A stretch of 64,000 nucleotides of DNA, from contig JABSOW010000014.1 in assembly GCA_013215465.1 (NCBI GenBank), forward strand, positions 51,936 to 115,935, read 5' to 3'. The translations under genes were made by a program, and so were the position numbers. Below the pieces are notes generated by a model. That model was not told the DNA's origin. It searched no databases and saw only the letters and a program-made list of their open reading frames with translations. This document shows positions 1 to 9,948 of the stretch, piece after piece; position 1 is the stretch's first letter; every line of letters begins with the position of its first letter. Source of the DNA: Colwellia sp. (lineage in GTDB: Bacteria; Pseudomonadota; Gammaproteobacteria; Enterobacterales; Alteromonadaceae).

Positions 1-1
1 A

Positions 2-1045
2 ATGAAATGGATTTATCACTTTGGCTACAGTGATTTTGAGCTGATGACAAATATCAATAGAAAGCTTCGGGAAAAATTACAACGTAATTGTGAAATTAAA
101 GCACCAGAAATTTCTAAAAAACAAGTGTCGAAAGATGGCACCATTAAATATGCTTTGGTATTAGAAGGTGGTCAAGAAATTGAAACTGTGTGGATCCCTG
201 AAAATGGTCGCGCAACTTTATGTGTATCATCACAGGTGGGCTGTGCGCTTGAATGTACTTTCTGTGCTACTGCCCAGCAAGGTTTTAATCGTAATTTATC
301 GATGTCAGAAATTATTGGTCAAGTATGGCGAGTCGCTAATGACATTGGTGCCACGCGCATTACCGGTAAAAGACCAATTACCAATATCGTTATGATGGGC
401 ATGGGCGAGCCATTACTCAACATGAAAAACTTAATTCCAGCCCTTGATACCATGCTAAATGATCTAGGTTATGGTTTATCAAAGCGCCGAGTGACAGTAA
501 GTACCTCCGGTGTTGTCCCTGCACTTGATATGCTAAAAGCTAAAATTGATTGTGCCTTAGCTATTTCAATTCATGCTCCCGACAATACTTTGCGTGATGA
601 ATTGGTACCTATCAATAAAAAATATCCATTAGAAGAGTTTCTTAAAGCGGCAGGTCGTTATATCGAAGGCTCTAAAGCCAATAAGCAAGTGACAATCGAG
701 TATGTGATGTTAGATCATGTCAATGATTCAACGGATCAAGCGCATGCATTAGCGCACGTATTAAAAGGTTTACCCAGTAAAATTAATTTGATCCCTTTTA
801 ACCCCTATCCGGGTTCTCCGTATAAACGGCCAAGTAACTCTCGCATTGATCGTTTTGATAAAGTTTTACAAAGCTATGGCTTAACGGTTATTACCCGGAG
901 AGCGCGTGGCGAAGATATAGATGCCGCCTGTGGGCAATTAGCGGGGGATGTTTTCGATCGAACTAAACGTACCCAATTACAACAGAACGCACAAACAGAA
1001 AAAAAACAGGTGAAAGCTGGTGATATTTCGGTAAAGATAGTCTGA
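2..1045 (+). CDS. rlmN: 23S rRNA (adenine2503-C2)/tRNA A37 methyltransferase RlmN, 5'-truncated by window edge
   Basis: Radical SAM enzyme that methylates C2 of A2503 in 23S rRNA and A37 in some tRNAs. The [4Fe-4S]/SAM motif CX3CX2C is seen at residues 81, 85 and 88 (CALECTFC), and the methyl-carrying cysteine sits in AACGQLAG near residue 310. The first visible residues MKWIYHF match an internal segment of family members (E. coli has about 45 residues before it). The true start therefore lies upstream of the window, and the first ATG is not the start. It heads the conserved rlmN-pilW-rodZ-ispG-hisS order; the next gene is 68 bp downstream. Confidence 0.95.
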   Translation: MKWIYHFGYSDFELMTNINRKLREKLQRNCEIKAPEISKKQVSKDGTIKYALVLEGGQEIETVWIPENGRATLCVSSQVGCALECTFCATAQQGFNRNLSMSEIIGQVWRVANDIGATRITGKRPITNIVMMGMGEPLLNMKNLIPALDTMLNDLGYGLSKRRVTVSTSGVVPALDMLKAKIDCALAISIHAPDNTLRDELVPINKKYPLEEFLKAAGRYIEGSKANKQVTIEYVMLDHVNDSTDQAHALAHVLKGLPSKINLIPFNPYPGSPYKRPSNSRIDRFDKVLQSYGLTVITRRARGEDIDAACGQLAGDVFDRTKRTQLQQNAQTEKKQVKAGDISVKIV

Positions 1046-1113
1046 TCACGTTACTATCTTAAAAATTAAGCATAATAGCATTTAACCATGGTTGGTACAT
1101 TAGGAATAAACCT

Positions 1114-2364
1114 TTGACTAAAAAACGAATTTCATCACTCATTGTCGCGGTATTATCCGTGGCAATGTCAGGGTGTGTTACGCAAGAGTTTACCCATAAT
1201 AAAACGCCGGTGGTGAAAAACCAAGCCAATAGAAATGATATGGCGGCAACGCGTATTTCACTTGGTTTAGGTTATTTGAAAATTAGCAACATGGCTCAAG
1301 CCAAGCAAAATTTAGAAAAAGCGAAAAAATTTGCGCCCGACATGGTGCAAGTATACACAGCATTTGCTCATTATTATGAAACAGTTGGTGAAAATGAATT
1401 AACCATTAAGTCATTTGAAAAAGCGCTGTCGCTTAAAAGTGATGATGCCGATACTTTAAATAACTATGGCGTGTATTTGTGTCGTCAAGATCAAATAGCC
1501 GCGGCAGAAAAACAGTTTTTAAAAGCTATCGCAGTACCTAGTTATATCTTAGTGGCTAAAAGTTATGATAATTTATCGGCTTGTTTTTTACAAAAAGACA
1601 ATTTTGTCAAAGCCGAACTGTATTTGCATAAAGCGATTATGCATAGCCCAAGCAGTTCATCGATATTATTTCAAATGGTACGTTTACAATATGCCATGGG
1701 GGAGTTTAGCCAAGCTAAAACATTTGAACAGCGTTTTGAAAAAGTAACCCGACGCTTTACTCCACAGTCTTTAGCTTTAGCCTATAAAGTTTATTGGAAG
1801 TTAGGGCAGCGCCGTACCGCTAAAAATTATGGCACTATGTTAGTGAAAATGTACCCACAATCATGGGAGGCACAACAATATTTGTTGAATGAACTTGAAC
1901 TAATTGAAGCGGATAACTTAGCGAAAAGGTATAAATTAACGCAACTGAGTGAAACGCCTACTAAATCAAAAAAACGTGTGGTAAAACTGTCTCCTAAAAA
2001 GGCCTTACCAAGTAAGGCAGTAAATAATTCTCGGTTAGTTGAATCGAACGTAAGCACGAAAAAAGTTATTTATGCAGCCGCGAATCCTGAGCTAATTAAT
2101 GCCGCTTTGACCATGGGAAGTGTTAAAGCTATAACGTCAGTTTTTGACCAAAAGCAGGCAATAGTTACTCCAGTTTCTGCACCAAAGGTATCAGTTAACA
2201 CGCGTGAAAAAATTAAACACGTTGTGGTTTTAACGGCAGCTAAAACGGCACAAAATGAGCTAACTAAAGCAGACGAGATAGTTTTAGCGGAACAAGAAAT
2301 ACCCCTTGAAGGTCGAGAAATATTTCACATTGCTAAAAAACCAATTTTAATTATAGAAGATTAA
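1114..2364 (+). CDS. pilW: type IV pilus biogenesis/stability lipoprotein PilW (PilF), TPR protein, probably truncated by a stop codon
   Basis: Outer-membrane lipoprotein that helps the PilQ secretin assemble. The start is TTG with an AGGAA ribosome site 5-10 bp upstream; it gives a lipoprotein signal with lipobox MSGC at about residues 18-21. Several TPR repeats span roughly residues 45-260 (for example YLKISNMAQAKQNLEKAKKF). After about residue 280 the protein is a low-complexity Lys/Ala/Val linker, and it ends at TAA 2362-2364. The same frame continues past that stop into a LysM-like segment (separate entry). At 416 residues it is already longer than the usual ~250-residue PilW because of the linker. 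Product confident; intactness doubtful. Confidence 0.85.
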   Translation: MTKKRISSLIVAVLSVAMSGCVTQEFTHNKTPVVKNQANRNDMAATRISLGLGYLKISNMAQAKQNLEKAKKFAPDMVQVYTAFAHYYETVGENELTIKSFEKALSLKSDDADTLNNYGVYLCRQDQIAAAEKQFLKAIAVPSYILVAKSYDNLSACFLQKDNFVKAELYLHKAIMHSPSSSSILFQMVRLQYAMGEFSQAKTFEQRFEKVTRRFTPQSLALAYKVYWKLGQRRTAKNYGTMLVKMYPQSWEAQQYLLNELELIEADNLAKRYKLTQLSETPTKSKKRVVKLSPKKALPSKAVNNSRLVESNVSTKKVIYAAANPELINAALTMGSVKAITSVFDQKQAIVTPVSAPKVSVNTREKIKHVVVLTAAKTAQNELTKADEIVLAEQEIPLEGREIFHIAKKPILIIED

Positions 2365-2574
2365 GCTAAAATAGCAGAGTCGTTAACCAGTGCTTCTACA
2401 AAAACTCAACAAATCGGCAGTGTTAGTAATAAACTTCCAAGTATTGATGTGGTAAGTACCAGTGATACTTTGTCTGGTATTTCTATCCAATATAACATCA
2501 AGATTAAGGCGTTACGTCGTTGGAATAATCTTACCGGTAATAAAAAATACGTATTAATGATAAATTACACTTAA
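2365..2574 (+). pseudogene. C-terminal LysM-like tail of pilW, separated by an in-frame TAA
   Basis: Reading on in the pilW frame after TAA 2362-2364 gives 69 further sense codons up to TAA 2572-2574. The end of this stretch reads LPSIDVVSTSDTLSGISI then QYNIKIKALRRWNNL, the usual shape of a LysM peptidoglycan-binding repeat (xVxxGDTLxxIxxxYxxxxxxLxxWNxL). There is no start codon or ribosome site of its own. The simplest reading is a nonsense mutation (or sequencing error) in a longer PilW-LysM protein; readthrough cannot be excluded. Confidence 0.65.
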
Positions 2575-2600
2575 TAGCTCCTAAGATGGTGACGGAATAA

Positions 2601-3575
2601 ATGAATAAAGAAGTTTTAGCGGCGGAAAACGCTAAGCAAGTGGATGAACTTTGTGAAAATATGGAAGTTGTTGGTCCTGGCTTAATGTTGAGTGAAGCAC
2701 GAAAAAAATTATCTCTCAGTGTAGACGATGTAAGCAACAGGTTAAATTTTCGAACAAACTTAGTTAATGAAATAGAACAAGATATTTTTGATCAATCGTT
2801 ACCTGCAACGTTTAATCGTGGTTATTTACGTAATTATGCTAAATTAGTCTCGGTTGATATTAGTGAGGTAATGAGTGCTTATGACATGCTTGGTGTCGCT
2901 GAAGTACAACGTAGCGAAATGCAAAGTTTTTCTAATTTAACCGAAAAACAAGCAGAGCATAGCCGTTTGATGTGGTTTAGTTATTTAATTGCCGCCATTT
3001 TGTTTGGCTTGATGGTGTTATGGTGGCTGCAAGAAGCAAAACTGTCGGTTGATTTGTTTGATAATTCAAAGCAAGAGCAACAAATCAATAATGATATAGC
3101 TGATTTAAGCGTAGCTAAAAAAAGTGTTGTCGCAGCTGAATTACCTAAGACACAAAAAATTGCCGCAGATGAAACGACTAAAGCTATCGAGAGCGTACCA
3201 ATAGACCTTGTCCCAGCTATTGCTGAACAAAGTCTAGATGCAGTAGATGCAGTAGTTGCAGAGCAACTTGAAGCTAAAATAGCGCTTGAAATTGAGCCAA
3301 ACACTAAAACTGAACCAGCGCCTGATATCAGCACGGCCGTGTTTACCTTTTCTGGTGACTGTTGGGTTAATATTTATGATGCCACTGGTGAACGCATTGC
3401 CTGGGGCGTTAAAAAATCAGGTTACGTTATGACTATTACTGGTAAAGCACCGTTAAAGGTAACGTTAGGTAAACCGGAGTTGGCGACGATTGATTTTAAT
3501 AGCAAACCTGTTGATATGTCGTCTTTTAATGTCGGTAATATTGCTAAGTTTACCTTACCGTTAATCTCACAATAA
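2601..3575 (+). CDS. rodZ: cytoskeletal protein RodZ
   Basis: Bitopic inner-membrane protein that links MreB filaments to the elongation machinery and sets rod shape. Residues about 28-95 form the HTH_25-type N-terminal domain (SEARKKLSLSVDDVSNRLNF). One membrane helix is at about 122-144. An Ala/Glu-rich periplasmic linker follows, and a C-terminal DUF4115 beta domain (FTFSGDCWVNIYDATGERIAWG) starts near 250. The position between pilW and ispG is the usual gammaproteobacterial one, 33 bp before ispG, so co-transcription is likely. At 324 residues, the length is normal. Confidence 0.92.
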   Translation: MNKEVLAAENAKQVDELCENMEVVGPGLMLSEARKKLSLSVDDVSNRLNFRTNLVNEIEQDIFDQSLPATFNRGYLRNYAKLVSVDISEVMSAYDMLGVAEVQRSEMQSFSNLTEKQAEHSRLMWFSYLIAAILFGLMVLWWLQEAKLSVDLFDNSKQEQQINNDIADLSVAKKSVVAAELPKTQKIAADETTKAIESVPIDLVPAIAEQSLDAVDAVVAEQLEAKIALEIEPNTKTEPAPDISTAVFTFSGDCWVNIYDATGERIAWGVKKSGYVMTITGKAPLKVTLGKPELATIDFNSKPVDMSSFNVGNIAKFTLPLISQ

Positions 3576-3607
3576 AGACCCAATGTAGAATTACAAAAGA
3601 ATAAATT

Positions 3608-4738
3608 ATGTTTAAAGAATCTCCAATCATTCGTCGTAAATCCCGTCAAATAATGGTGGGTAATGTTCCTGTTGGTGGTGATGCGCCAATTACGGTGCAA
3701 TCAATGACTAATACGCTGACTACTGATGTTATCGCTACGGTGGCACAAATCAAAGCATTAGAAGCGGTTGGTGCTGATATTGTCCGTGTTAGTGTGCCTA
3801 CTATGGATGCTGCAGAAGCATTTCGTGAAATCAAAAAACAGGTGGATGTGCCTTTAGTTGCCGATATTCATTTTGATTATCGTATTGCCTTAAAAGTAGC
3901 CGAATATGGTGTTGATTGCTTGCGTATAAATCCCGGTAACATTGGTAATGAAAATAGAATTCGCAGCGTGGTCGAATGTGCCCGTGATAATAATATTCCT
4001 ATTCGAATAGGCGTTAATGGCGGCTCGTTAGAAAAAGACATTCAAGAAAAGTACACCGAGCCTACACCAGAAGCCTTGTTTGAATCAGCCATGCGTCATG
4101 TAGATATTCTCGATAGATTGAACTTTGATCAGTTTAAAGTAAGTGTTAAAGCATCAGATGTATTTCTGGCGGTAGAGTCATATAAATTATTGGCGAAACA
4201 AATTGATAATCCATTACATCTAGGTATCACTGAAGCGGGTGGCTTACGCGCTGGTTCGGTTAAATCATCTGTTGGCTTAGGGTTGCTATTAGCTCAAGGT
4301 ATTGGTGATACCTTACGTATTTCATTGGCCGCGGATCCAATTGAAGAAATCAAAGTCGGCTTTGATATTTTAAAGTCATTGAAATTGCGCAGTCGTGGTA
4401 TTAATTTAATTGCTTGCCCTAGTTGTTCACGTCAAGAGTTTGATGTAGTTGCTACGGTAAATGCCCTTGAAGAGCGTATTGAAGACATTATGACGCCAAT
4501 GGATGTCTCCATTATTGGTTGTATTGTTAATGGACCCGGTGAAGCAATGATCTCTGATTTAGGGTTAACGGGCGGTAATAAAAAAAGTGGCTACTACCTT
4601 GATGGTCTGCGCCAAAAAGAACGCTTTGATAACACTAATTTGGTTGATCAGCTTGAGCAACGTATTCGTGCTAAAGCACGTGCGATGGATGAGCGATTAA
4701 ATGAAAAAAATAAAATTGATGTTAAATCCATAGATTAA
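3608..4738 (+). CDS. ispG: 4-hydroxy-3-methylbut-2-en-1-yl diphosphate synthase (flavodoxin) IspG
   Basis: Penultimate step of the MEP isoprenoid pathway: reductive ring opening of MEcPP to HMBPP on a [4Fe-4S] cluster. The TIM-barrel start ([19 protein letters not shown]) and the cluster region are visible: [10 protein letters not shown] supplies two cysteines near 270-273 and [10 protein letters not shown] supplies the third near 305, followed by the cluster-ligand Glu. Length 376, normal for the short proteobacterial form. Lies between rodZ and hisS as usual. Confidence 0.96.
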   Translation: MFKESPIIRRKSRQIMVGNVPVGGDAPITVQSMTNTLTTDVIATVAQIKALEAVGADIVRVSVPTMDAAEAFREIKKQVDVPLVADIHFDYRIALKVAEYGVDCLRINPGNIGNENRIRSVVECARDNNIPIRIGVNGGSLEKDIQEKYTEPTPEALFESAMRHVDILDRLNFDQFKVSVKASDVFLAVESYKLLAKQIDNPLHLGITEAGGLRAGSVKSSVGLGLLLAQGIGDTLRISLAADPIEEIKVGFDILKSLKLRSRGINLIACPSCSRQEFDVVATVNALEERIEDIMTPMDVSIIGCIVNGPGEAMISDLGLTGGNKKSGYYLDGLRQKERFDNTNLVDQLEQRIRAKARAMDERLNEKNKIDVKSID

Positions 4739-4764
4739 TCCAGTAGAGTGTTAATATTCTCCCG

Positions 4765-4793
4765 TTTAAGTATGAGGCGTTATTCGCTATAAT
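4765..4793 (+). promoter_or_regulatory. candidate sigma70 promoter for hisS
   Basis: TTTAAG at 4765-4770 and a perfect TATAAT at 4788-4793 are separated by 17 bp in the 109-bp ispG-hisS gap, 55 bp before the hisS start. The spacing and -10 box fit a housekeeping promoter. No T-rich terminator is obvious between ispG and this site, so hisS may also be read from upstream. Confidence 0.5.
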
Positions 4794-4847
4794 GCGCGCT
4801 GCGTGAAAATTAACAGACAATAAAGCACAACAGAGAGAAATAAATAA

Positions 4848-6128
4848 GTGGCTAAAAATAAGGCGCTACAAGCAATACGTGGTATGAACGATTGCTTACC
4901 AGGTGAAACAAATATTTGGCAAATGGTTGAAGCAGTATTACGTCGTGTTGCCAGTAATTATGGTTTTGCCGAAATACGCATGCCTATTCTTGAATCAACG
5001 GCAGTTTTTAAACGTGGTATTGGTGAAGTAACCGATATTGTTGAAAAAGAAATGTACACCTTTGATGACTTAAATGGCGATAGTTTAACTTTACGTCCTG
5101 AAGGTACGGCCAGTTGTGTGCGTGCGGGTGTTCAGCATGGTTTATTATATAACCAAGAACAGCGTCTTTGGTACATGGGACCAATGTTTCGTCACGAAAG
5201 ACCACAAAAAGGGCGTTATCGCCAATTCCACCAATTTGGCTTAGAGGCCTTTGGTATCGCTACTCCTGATATTGATGCGGAAATTATTTTACTCACTTCT
5301 CGCTTATGGCGGGAACTTGGCATCAATGAATTTGTCACACTAGAGTTAAATTCGTTAGGTAGTAATGAAGAACGTGCTAATTATCGCGAAGCATTGGTTG
5401 GCTATTTAACTGAACGTGAAGAATTACTTGATGAAGATTCTAAACGTCGTATGCATACTAACCCACTGAGAGTGTTAGATAGCAAAAACCCGCAAGTGCA
5501 AGCAGCATTAACGGATGCACCAAAATTATCAGATTACTTTGGTGAAGAAACTCAAGCGCATTTTGCCAGCCTGTGCACACGGTTAGACGCAGCGGGAATT
5601 AAGTATGTATTAAATGAGCGTTTAGTACGTGGTTTAGATTATTACAATCGAACTGTTTTTGAATGGGTAACGACAACCCTAGGAGCACAAGGTACTATTT
5701 GTGCAGGTGGTCGATACGATGGTTTAGTTGAACAACTTGGTGGTAAAGCAACACCAGCCTTTGGTTTTGCTTTAGGTATTGAGCGCTTGATACTGATGTT
5801 AACTGAGTTAGATAAAGTAACTAATGTACGTGCTCAGGTAGATGTTTATGTGGTTGTTTTAGGTGACGATGCGCAAATTGCCGCGAACCAATTAGCGGAG
5901 CAATGGCGAGATCAAGTACCCGGTATTCGTTTGCAAAGTCACTGTGGTGGCGGCAATATGAAAAAACAATTAAAACGTGCCGATAAATCTGGGGCACAAA
6001 TCGCGTTAATATTAGGTGATAACGAAATTGCTGAGCAACAGGTTATGGTTAAATATTTACGTGGTCAACAAGAACAACAAAGCTTGGCATTTGACCAAAT
6101 CCCAAGTTTATTAACGACATTAATTTAA
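4848..6128 (+). CDS. hisS: histidyl-tRNA synthetase
   Basis: Charges tRNA-His with histidine; class II synthetase. GTG start preceded by GAGAG. Residues begin [19 protein letters not shown], the family's N-terminal signature. Motif 2 is visible as [19 protein letters not shown] near 110-130, the histidine-specific motif [15 protein letters not shown] near 260, and motif 3 [11 protein letters not shown] near 305. The C-terminal anticodon-binding domain runs to residue 426. Followed 23 bp later by yfgM, so hisS, yfgM and bamB probably form one transcript. Confidence 0.97.
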   Translation: MAKNKALQAIRGMNDCLPGETNIWQMVEAVLRRVASNYGFAEIRMPILESTAVFKRGIGEVTDIVEKEMYTFDDLNGDSLTLRPEGTASCVRAGVQHGLLYNQEQRLWYMGPMFRHERPQKGRYRQFHQFGLEAFGIATPDIDAEIILLTSRLWRELGINEFVTLELNSLGSNEERANYREALVGYLTEREELLDEDSKRRMHTNPLRVLDSKNPQVQAALTDAPKLSDYFGEETQAHFASLCTRLDAAGIKYVLNERLVRGLDYYNRTVFEWVTTTLGAQGTICAGGRYDGLVEQLGGKATPAFGFALGIERLILMLTELDKVTNVRAQVDVYVVVLGDDAQIAANQLAEQWRDQVPGIRLQSHCGGGNMKKQLKRADKSGAQIALILGDNEIAEQQVMVKYLRGQQEQQSLAFDQIPSLLTTLI

Positions 6129-6151
6129 GACGTTTAGTCGAAGGTGAAGAA

Positions 6152-6808
6152 GTGGAAATTTATCAAACAGAAGAACAACAAGTAGAAGCGATTAAAAGTT
6201 ACTGGCAAGAAAATGGCAATATGATTATTGCTGGTATTGTTTTAGGTTTTGTCGGTTTTATTGGTTTTAACTACTATAAAGACAATAAACTTGCTGATGA
6301 ATTGGCTGTTTCAGACAGTTATCAAACGTTAATTGAAAATAGTGCTAAAGATAGCAAAGGATTTAGTGAAAATGCCGCGAAATTCATTAATGAAAATTCA
6401 ACAACTAGTTATGCTTCATTAACGGCGTTAGCATTAGCTAAAGATGCGGCCAATACCCAAGATTGGGTTGCTGCACAAACACAATTAACCGCAGCCATTG
6501 CTAGTGCACCTACTGATGGTATTAAAGGCATTGCTAGTTTACGTTTAGCACGGGTTCAAGTTGAATTAGCGCAATATGAACAAGCACTTGCTACTTTAGC
6601 TAAACCGTTACCTGAATCATTCACCGCTGCTGTTGAAGAAATAAAAGGTGATACCTATTTATTGCAAGGTAAAAAAGAATTAGCCCGTAATGCCTATCAA
6701 GTTGCTATTGCCGCAGACGGTTTAGCTGGTAGCCCTGGTTTGCAAATGAAATTAGATGATTTAGCTACAGCAGTTAATTTAACTGCTACAGTTCCCGCTG
6801 CTAAGTAA
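6152..6808 (+). CDS. yfgM: YfgM family ancillary SecYEG translocon subunit (TPR)
   Basis: Single-pass inner-membrane protein with a periplasmic TPR domain, a partner of PpiD at the Sec translocon. The GTG start gives MEIYQTEEQQVEAIKSYWQ, the standard YfgM opening. One membrane helix is at about residues 23-42 (NMIIAGIVLGFVGFIGFNYY), and helical TPR-like repeats follow to residue 218. The hisS-yfgM-bamB-der order is typical of gammaproteobacteria; bamB starts 13 bp downstream. Confidence 0.9.
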   Translation: MEIYQTEEQQVEAIKSYWQENGNMIIAGIVLGFVGFIGFNYYKDNKLADELAVSDSYQTLIENSAKDSKGFSENAAKFINENSTTSYASLTALALAKDAANTQDWVAAQTQLTAAIASAPTDGIKGIASLRLARVQVELAQYEQALATLAKPLPESFTAAVEEIKGDTYLLQGKKELARNAYQVAIAADGLAGSPGLQMKLDDLATAVNLTATVPAAK

Positions 6809-6821
6809 ATAAGGTTGTTCA

Positions 6822-8075
6822 ATGGTATTATTTAATAAACAAGCTGATCAGAGCGTGTTGACAAATTACAAAAACATACTAGCCGTGCTGTTATTGTCTA
6901 GCACTTTGTTTAGCTGTTCATCAACCGATGAAGAAGAAGATACTAGTAATTTAGTTGCCGAGCTTACTGAAATTAATCAACAGTTTGAGCCAAATGTTCT
7001 CTGGGAAAAAAGCGTTGGTGATGGTAGTGGCAATTACTTCTCTCGCCTTAAACCTATCGTTGCCTATGATACTGTCTATAGTGCCAGTCGCGCTGGTGAT
7101 GTGGTTGCCTTTGATGTGAAAACGGGAAAACAACTGTGGAAGGTTGATTTAAGTGATGTTAATAACGAACGTAGCTTTTGGGATAATAGGCTGCCAGCAC
7201 TGCTTGCCGGTGGCCCAGTTGCGGGTTTAAATAAAGTTTTTGTTGGTAGTGAAAATGGCAAAATCTATGCGTTAGATGCAAAGTCGGGTGAGCTTGTTTG
7301 GCAAGCAGATATTAAAGGTGAAATCATTTCTGCACCAGCGGTTGATTCTGGCGTTGTCGTGGTAAATAGCGCTTCAGGCATTATGAAAGCTTTTAATGCT
7401 AACGATGGTGAAGAGTTATGGAAAATAGAACAAGATGTTCCTGCTTTAACATTACGCGGTATTAGTCAGCCGGTGATTGCATCGGGCGGCGTTATCGTTG
7501 GTACTGGTAAAGGTGGCGTTAATATTTATTTATTGAATAAAGGTCAACAAGGTTGGTCAACTGAAATTGGTGAGCCAACGGGATCAACTGAACTTGAACG
7601 CGTTATTGATGTTGATACATCACCGGTTGTTTTTGGTGATAAAATTTATGCGGTATCTTCACGTGGCAATTTAGCCGCGATAGAGTTAAAAAGTGGCCGA
7701 GTTGTGTGGAAACGTCAATATTCATCGTATCGTCAAATTTCAATTTATCGCAATACTATTTTCTTAACAAACTTACGCGGTCATGTTTATGCTATCGATA
7801 GAGTCAATGGTATTGAGCGTTGGAGTAATTTAGCGCTAGCTAACCGTGGTGTTACTGGCCCTGCTGTGATTGATAATTATGTTGTAGTGGGTGATTTTGA
7901 AGGTTATTTACATTGGTTAGATCAAGAAAGTGGTGAGATTGTTGCTCGCCATGAAGTGGATAGCAGTGGCATACACGCCACACCAACAGTAGTTAATAAT
8001 GTGTTATATAGCCAATCACGAAATGGTGATTTACAGGCTATTGAAACACCGAAAATAGTTGTCACTGAAAAGTAA
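6822..8075 (+). CDS. bamB: outer-membrane assembly lipoprotein BamB
   Basis: Beta-propeller lipoprotein of the BAM complex that inserts outer-membrane proteins. A signal with lipobox LFSC is followed by repeated PQQ-type blades (VVAFDVKTGKQLWKVD; KIYALDAKSGELVWQADIKG; HVYAIDRVNGIERW). The ATG at 6822 gives an unusually long basic n-region; an in-frame GTG at 6855 would give a more compact signal peptide and is an alternative start. Total 417 residues, in the normal range. Confidence 0.93.
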   Translation: MVLFNKQADQSVLTNYKNILAVLLLSSTLFSCSSTDEEEDTSNLVAELTEINQQFEPNVLWEKSVGDGSGNYFSRLKPIVAYDTVYSASRAGDVVAFDVKTGKQLWKVDLSDVNNERSFWDNRLPALLAGGPVAGLNKVFVGSENGKIYALDAKSGELVWQADIKGEIISAPAVDSGVVVVNSASGIMKAFNANDGEELWKIEQDVPALTLRGISQPVIASGGVIVGTGKGGVNIYLLNKGQQGWSTEIGEPTGSTELERVIDVDTSPVVFGDKIYAVSSRGNLAAIELKSGRVVWKRQYSSYRQISIYRNTIFLTNLRGHVYAIDRVNGIERWSNLALANRGVTGPAVIDNYVVVGDFEGYLHWLDQESGEIVARHEVDSSGIHATPTVVNNVLYSQSRNGDLQAIETPKIVVTEK

Positions 8076-8091
8076 ACTTAATTACTTTTAA

Positions 8092-8119
8092 TTGACTTTT
8101 TAGACTAAAATTATATACG
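8092..8119 (+). promoter_or_regulatory. possible promoter upstream of der
   Basis: TTGACT (8092-8097) and TATACG (8114-8119) are 16 bp apart in the 161-bp bamB-der gap. The match is fair only, and the site is about 120 bp from the der start. No other feature is seen in this gap. Confidence 0.3.
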
Positions 8120-8236
8120 GTTCCTAGGCAGTTTGCGTTGGAGCCGTTGCTTGTTTTTATATTATATAAATAACGTCACTTTGTTGCTCTGTTAATACAG
8201 AATATAGGCGTTTAATTCATTTTTTTTGAGGTTTTC

Positions 8237-9718
8237 ATGCTTCCTGTCGTCGCCCTAGTTGGCCGCCCAAATGTTGGTAAATCAACACTATTTAATCGCT
8301 TAACGCGCTCTAGAAATGCCTTAGTTGCAGATTACCCTGGTTTAACACGCGATCGCCAATATGGCCAAGCAGAGGTTGAAGAACATCCCTTTATTGTCAT
8401 TGATACCGGCGGTATTAATGGTGATGAAGAAGGGATTGATTTATTAATGGCTGAACAATCGTTGACGGCTATTGATGAGGCTGATGCGGTATTATTCTTA
8501 GTAGATGCTCGTGACGGCCTAACGTCAGCTGATTATGGTATAGCTGATTATTTACGTAAACAAGACAAAAAAATCTTCCTAGTAGCGAATAAGGTTGATG
8601 GCATCGATGCCGATTCGGCTGTTGCTGAATTTTATGCATTAAGTCTTGGCGAAGAGGTGCATAAAATTGCCGCCGCGCATGGTCGTGGCGTAACGCAATT
8701 ATTAACCTTAGCGCTTACTCCTCATATTGAAGCACTTGCTCAACCTAAAGTCGCTGATACGGAAGGTGAGTTTGACGGAGACTATGAACGTGAGCTTAGT
8801 GAAGCAGAACTTGAGCAGCAAATTGCCGAAGCACCAAAAGAAAACGATACCATTAAGCTGGCTATTATTGGTAAACCTAATGTTGGTAAATCAACCTTAA
8901 CCAATCGTATTTTAGGCGAAGAGCGGGTAGTCGTTTTTGATGCCCCAGGCACAACTCGCGATAGTGTCTATATTCCAATGGAGCATAATGGTCGCTCGTA
9001 TACCTTAATTGATACTGCGGGTATTCGTCGTCGTAAAAATGTTACCGATGTGGTAGAAAAATTTTCAGTGATCAAAACCTTACGTGCTATTGAAGACTCT
9101 AACGTGTGTTTACTACTCATAGATGCTCGTGAAGGTATTAGCGATCAAGACTTAAGTCTACTGGGTTTTATTTTAGAATCTGGCCGCTCACTAGTGTTAG
9201 CAGTTAATAAATGGGACGGTCTAGCAGATCATGCTAAAGACAGAATTAAAACCGAGCTTGATAGACGCTTAGGTTTTATTGATTTTGCTAAAATTCACTT
9301 CATTTCAGCGTTACATGGCACCGGTGTTGGCCATTTATATGCGTCAGTAGAAGAAGCCTTTGTCAGTGCGACCAAACGTATTTCCACGTCGATGGTGACT
9401 AAAATATTAGATATGGCAGTGTTTGATCATCAACCGCCTATGCACCAAGGTCGTCGTATTAAATTAAAATATGCTCATGCAGGTGGCTATAACCCTCCAA
9501 TTATTGTCATTCATGGTAATTTAGCTAAAAAATTACCTCAGTCATACAAGCGCTATTTAATGAATTATTACCGTAAATCATTAAAAATTATGGGTACGCC
9601 TATTCGTATTGAATTTAGAGAAACCTCAAACCCATTTGCAGGCAAGAAGAAACTTACCTATACCGAGCAAAAGAAAATAGCGAGAGCAACTCAAGGGTAT
9701 AATAAAGATAATAAGTAA
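8237..9718 (+). CDS. der: ribosome-assembly GTPase Der (EngA)
   Basis: Essential double GTPase needed for 50S subunit maturation. Two tandem Era-like G domains are visible: the first P-loop GRPNVGKS at residues 8-15 with NKVD, and the second GKPNVGKS at about 213-220 with DTAGIRRR and NKWD. A C-terminal KH-like domain follows ([30 protein letters not shown]). An acidic linker joins the G domains. The last two codons and the stop form the first part of a 7-bp tandem array that runs 67 bp beyond the gene. Confidence 0.97.
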   Translation: MLPVVALVGRPNVGKSTLFNRLTRSRNALVADYPGLTRDRQYGQAEVEEHPFIVIDTGGINGDEEGIDLLMAEQSLTAIDEADAVLFLVDARDGLTSADYGIADYLRKQDKKIFLVANKVDGIDADSAVAEFYALSLGEEVHKIAAAHGRGVTQLLTLALTPHIEALAQPKVADTEGEFDGDYERELSEAELEQQIAEAPKENDTIKLAIIGKPNVGKSTLTNRILGEERVVVFDAPGTTRDSVYIPMEHNGRSYTLIDTAGIRRRKNVTDVVEKFSVIKTLRAIEDSNVCLLLIDAREGISDQDLSLLGFILESGRSLVLAVNKWDGLADHAKDRIKTELDRRLGFIDFAKIHFISALHGTGVGHLYASVEEAFVSATKRISTSMVTKILDMAVFDHQPPMHQGRRIKLKYAHAGGYNPPIIVIHGNLAKKLPQSYKRYLMNYYRKSLKIMGTPIRIEFRETSNPFAGKKKLTYTEQKKIARATQGYNKDNK

Positions 9719-9785
9719 TAAGTAATAAGTAATAAGTAATAAGTAATAAGTAATAAGTAATAAGTAATAAGTAATAAGTAATAAG
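9709..9785. repeat. 7-bp tandem repeat, 11 perfect copies of TAATAAG
   Basis: Eleven uninterrupted copies of TAATAAG cover 77 bp, starting in the last codons of der (the stop TAA is 9716-9718) and ending before the PilZ gene. Every copy contains TAA, so copy-number change cannot extend der. The 7-bp period and perfect identity suggest a slippage-prone variable-number repeat. Confidence 0.95.
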
Positions 9786-9948
9786 TACTCAGTTACGAGT
9801 GATTAGTTGCGAAGATACATCAAACTGTTGTTGTGTCTTCGTATCTAGAAACTAGTAATTTCACTCTTTGTAATTGATTTATATTGCATTTATCTCCTCC
9901 TTTAGCTAATGTAAATTACCTTAACTTGTTCTTATTAATCGAGTATCT

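Noticed and set aside
2981..3334. 117-residue minus-strand frame inside rodZ
   Set aside because: Low-complexity Ser/Ala translation opposite the Ala/Glu-rich linker of RodZ.
9709..9785. CRISPR-like array
   Set aside because: A 7-bp contiguous tandem repeat with no spacers and no cas genes. No CRISPR array was seen anywhere in the window.
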